Shown: in pieces, positions 62,807-64,000 of the stretch
How positions within the stretch are numbered: the first letter of the stretch is position 1
How the letters are laid out: the number at the start of each line of letters is the position of its first letter
DNA from: Spirochaetota bacterium
Lineage (GTDB): Bacteria > Spirochaetota > UBA4802 > UBA5550
Direction: 5' to 3'
Length of the DNA stretch: 64,000 bases
Assembly (NCBI GenBank): GCA_016929135.1
Contig: JAFGJK010000062.1
Location: 1 to 64,000, forward strand
Position numbers and translations under genes: made by a program
The notes under the pieces: generated by a model
Told to the model about the DNA's origin: nothing
Seen by the model: the letters and a program-made list of their open reading frames with translations, nothing else
Databases searched by the model: none

Positions 62807-63346
62807 ATGCGATGGCGTCTGGGGGAAATGGAATTCCGAAGGGTTGTATGGATCATACCGGCGGTCTTTCTGCTTCATGAGCTGGAGGAGTGGAATATTC
62901 TTGCCTGGTACCGGGAGTATTTTTCCGAAATGCCGGTTTTAACCGACAATGCCGATTTCAGGGCGTGGATCATCGGGGTCAGCATCTTCGCCTTCCTCTG
63001 GACCTGGATCAGCACCCGGTTCAAGAACGAACGGATCACCGCGTACCTGGTGATCCCGCCGGTGGTGCTGATACTGGCAAACGGGATCCAGCATCTCTTC
63101 TGGCTTTTCTACTTCCAGGCCTACGCCCCCGGCGTCATATTCGCGTCCCTGTTGGGGATACCGGCATGCAGCTACGTGCTCTACCGGGGGGTGAGGGGAG
63201 TGAAGATCCCCCTCTGGTATCCCCTCCTCTTCTCGCTCTACGGATTGTTCATCGTCGTCACGACGGTCGTGGCGGGGAGCAGGCTGTCCCCCTTTATCAG
63301 GACCATAATGGATCTGGCGCACCTGACGACGAGCCGGATATTCTGA
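62807..63346 (+). CDS. HXXEE domain membrane protein
   Basis: 179-residue membrane protein with five or so helices. Near the N terminus is FLLHELEEW, the H-x-x-E-E signature that names the family, inside the first helix. HXXEE proteins are of unknown function and are often adjacent to TetR regulators. GAGGGAGGGG precedes the ATG. It is the first gene downstream of the double operator, so expression should respond to the TetR protein encoded next. Confidence 0.85.
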   Translation: MRWRLGEMEFRRVVWIIPAVFLLHELEEWNILAWYREYFSEMPVLTDNADFRAWIIGVSIFAFLWTWISTRFKNERITAYLVIPPVVLILANGIQHLFWLFYFQAYAPGVIFASLLGIPACSYVLYRGVRGVKIPLWYPLLFSLYGLFIVVTTVVAGSRLSPFIRTIMDLAHLTTSRIF

Positions 63347-63413
63347 TCCATCGACGGTTCGGTTCATGGGGCAATGATGCGTCGCTGAACAACGTCAAAC
63401 CGAGGGGGAAGGG

Positions 63414-64000
63414 ATGATACGAGAGACCGTGCAGGAAGAGACCACCAGGGCAAGGATCCTCAGGGCCGTACTGGAGATGATGGCGCAGAGGGACATCGAC
63501 CAGATCAGCACCAGGGAGATACTGGAGAGGGCAGGCGTTTCCAACAGCTCGGCCATCAGCTACCACTTCGGCTCCAAGGATTCCCTGGTGCGGCAGGCCC
63601 TTCGGCTCTACTTCGGACGGATGCGGCAGCTCTTCGGCGATCACGAAAACGCCGGCGGCGATCCCCGGGAGACGCTCATGAGCCTCTGCGTGGCGGTGAC
63701 GGGGTATATCGCGGAGAACCCGGGGCTGGAGAAGAACCTGCTGCTCAGGATCATCGCCAGGGATACCATCGACCCGGACTTCTCCGAGGTGATGAGGGGG
63801 AACCTGGAATCGTTGAAAAAGATCATCGCGCGGGCCACCGGGTCGAAAAACGACACGGTGCTGATCCACAAGGCGATTGCCTTCATGTCGGGTCTGGTCT
63901 ATCCCTTCCTCCTGAGCCACTACGGGAAGGAATCCATAGGCATGGACTACGGAGACGGGAACACGGCGGCAGGCTATTTCAAGTCGCTGGTGAAGGGGAT
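63414..64000 (+). CDS. TetR family transcriptional regulator (incomplete at window edge)
   Basis: At least 195 residues; the frame runs off the right edge without a stop. N-terminal TetR HTH: AVLEMMAQRDIDQISTREIL, then ERAGVSNSSAISYHFGSKDS, an excellent match to the T-x-x-I-A-x-x-A-G-V-S-x-x-x-Y-x-H-F pattern with S-A-I-S before YHF. The rest is a helical ligand-binding domain. GAGGGGGAAGGG precedes the ATG. Likely binds the paired palindromes at 62748-62787 and controls the HXXEE gene and itself. Confidence 0.9.
   Translation, partial: MIRETVQEETTRARILRAVLEMMAQRDIDQISTREILERAGVSNSSAISYHFGSKDSLVRQALRLYFGRMRQLFGDHENAGGDPRETLMSLCVAVTGYIAENPGLEKNLLLRIIARDTIDPDFSEVMRGNLESLKKIIARATGSKNDTVLIHKAIAFMSGLVYPFLLSHYGKESIGMDYGDGNTAAGYFKSLVKG

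Overview
The window looks like a piece of chromosome from a GC-rich, diderm (Gram-negative-type) bacterium. Evidence for two membranes includes many lipoprotein signal peptides, several beta-barrel-type outer-membrane proteins, a di-haem CxxCH lipoprotein and Tat-type signals. The signalling style (very long multi-PAS histidine kinases, REC-PAS-GGDEF proteins, a six-segment chemotaxis receptor) and the Y-G-N-G-x-F-V-A-x-G propeller lipoproteins would fit an uncultured member of the Spirochaetota, but no rRNA or ribosomal protein gene is present, so this placement is only an inference. I saw no tRNA, rRNA, CRISPR array or complete insertion sequence.

Layout. 0-25 kb is mostly small housekeeping and envelope genes: DUF2975 with a small HTH regulator, a methyltransferase, the DUF3999/DUF2339 membrane pair, two GNAT acetyltransferases, an L,D-transpeptidase, lipoproteins, an alpha/beta hydrolase fused to a beta-helix, a CrtI-like oxidoreductase, a CoA-transferase/GNAT fusion, OsmC, a DUF559 endonuclease bracketed by 83-bp direct repeats, a geranylgeranyl-reductase-like flavoprotein and a Tat-exported D-aminoacylase. 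25-35 kb is a signalling block: a 1519-residue REC/7xPAS/PocR/histidine kinase, then (opposite strand) a diguanylate cyclase, a hybrid kinase and a DUF1848 protein in one likely operon. 35-46 kb holds a broken outer-membrane protein gene, a D-cysteine desulfhydrase-like enzyme, UvsE, a CmpB-type membrane/HD fusion, a SUI1-like protein, cyclophilin, a DMT transporter, a GDPD and a DUF362 iron-sulfur protein.

From about 46.6 to 53.2 kb the sequence is visibly richer in A+T, gene density falls, and a roughly 60-110 bp interspersed repeat (seven copies here, one more at 14.5 kb) sits among gene debris: a transposase tail, the last 46 codons of a LuxR-type regulator cut exactly at a repeat copy, the first 37 codons of a carboxymuconolactone-decarboxylase-like gene ending in another copy, and a C-terminal beta-sandwich fragment. 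Intact genes in this island are a cysteine-rich protein, a DUF1570-like zinc protease, an outer-membrane barrel and a chemotaxis receptor. I regard this as a decaying mobile or accessory island.

53-64 kb returns to GC-rich genes: lipoproteins, an HD-domain phosphohydrolase, an RluA-type pseudouridine synthase, and two clear regulatory circuits. In the first, a NifA-like sigma-54 activator lies next to a textbook -24/-12 promoter driving an outer-membrane protein gene. In the second, an HXXEE membrane protein and a TetR regulator sit behind a promoter overlaid by two palindromic operators 20 bp apart. Start codons were moved from the longest open frame wherever a Shine-Dalgarno sequence or signal peptide supported it.
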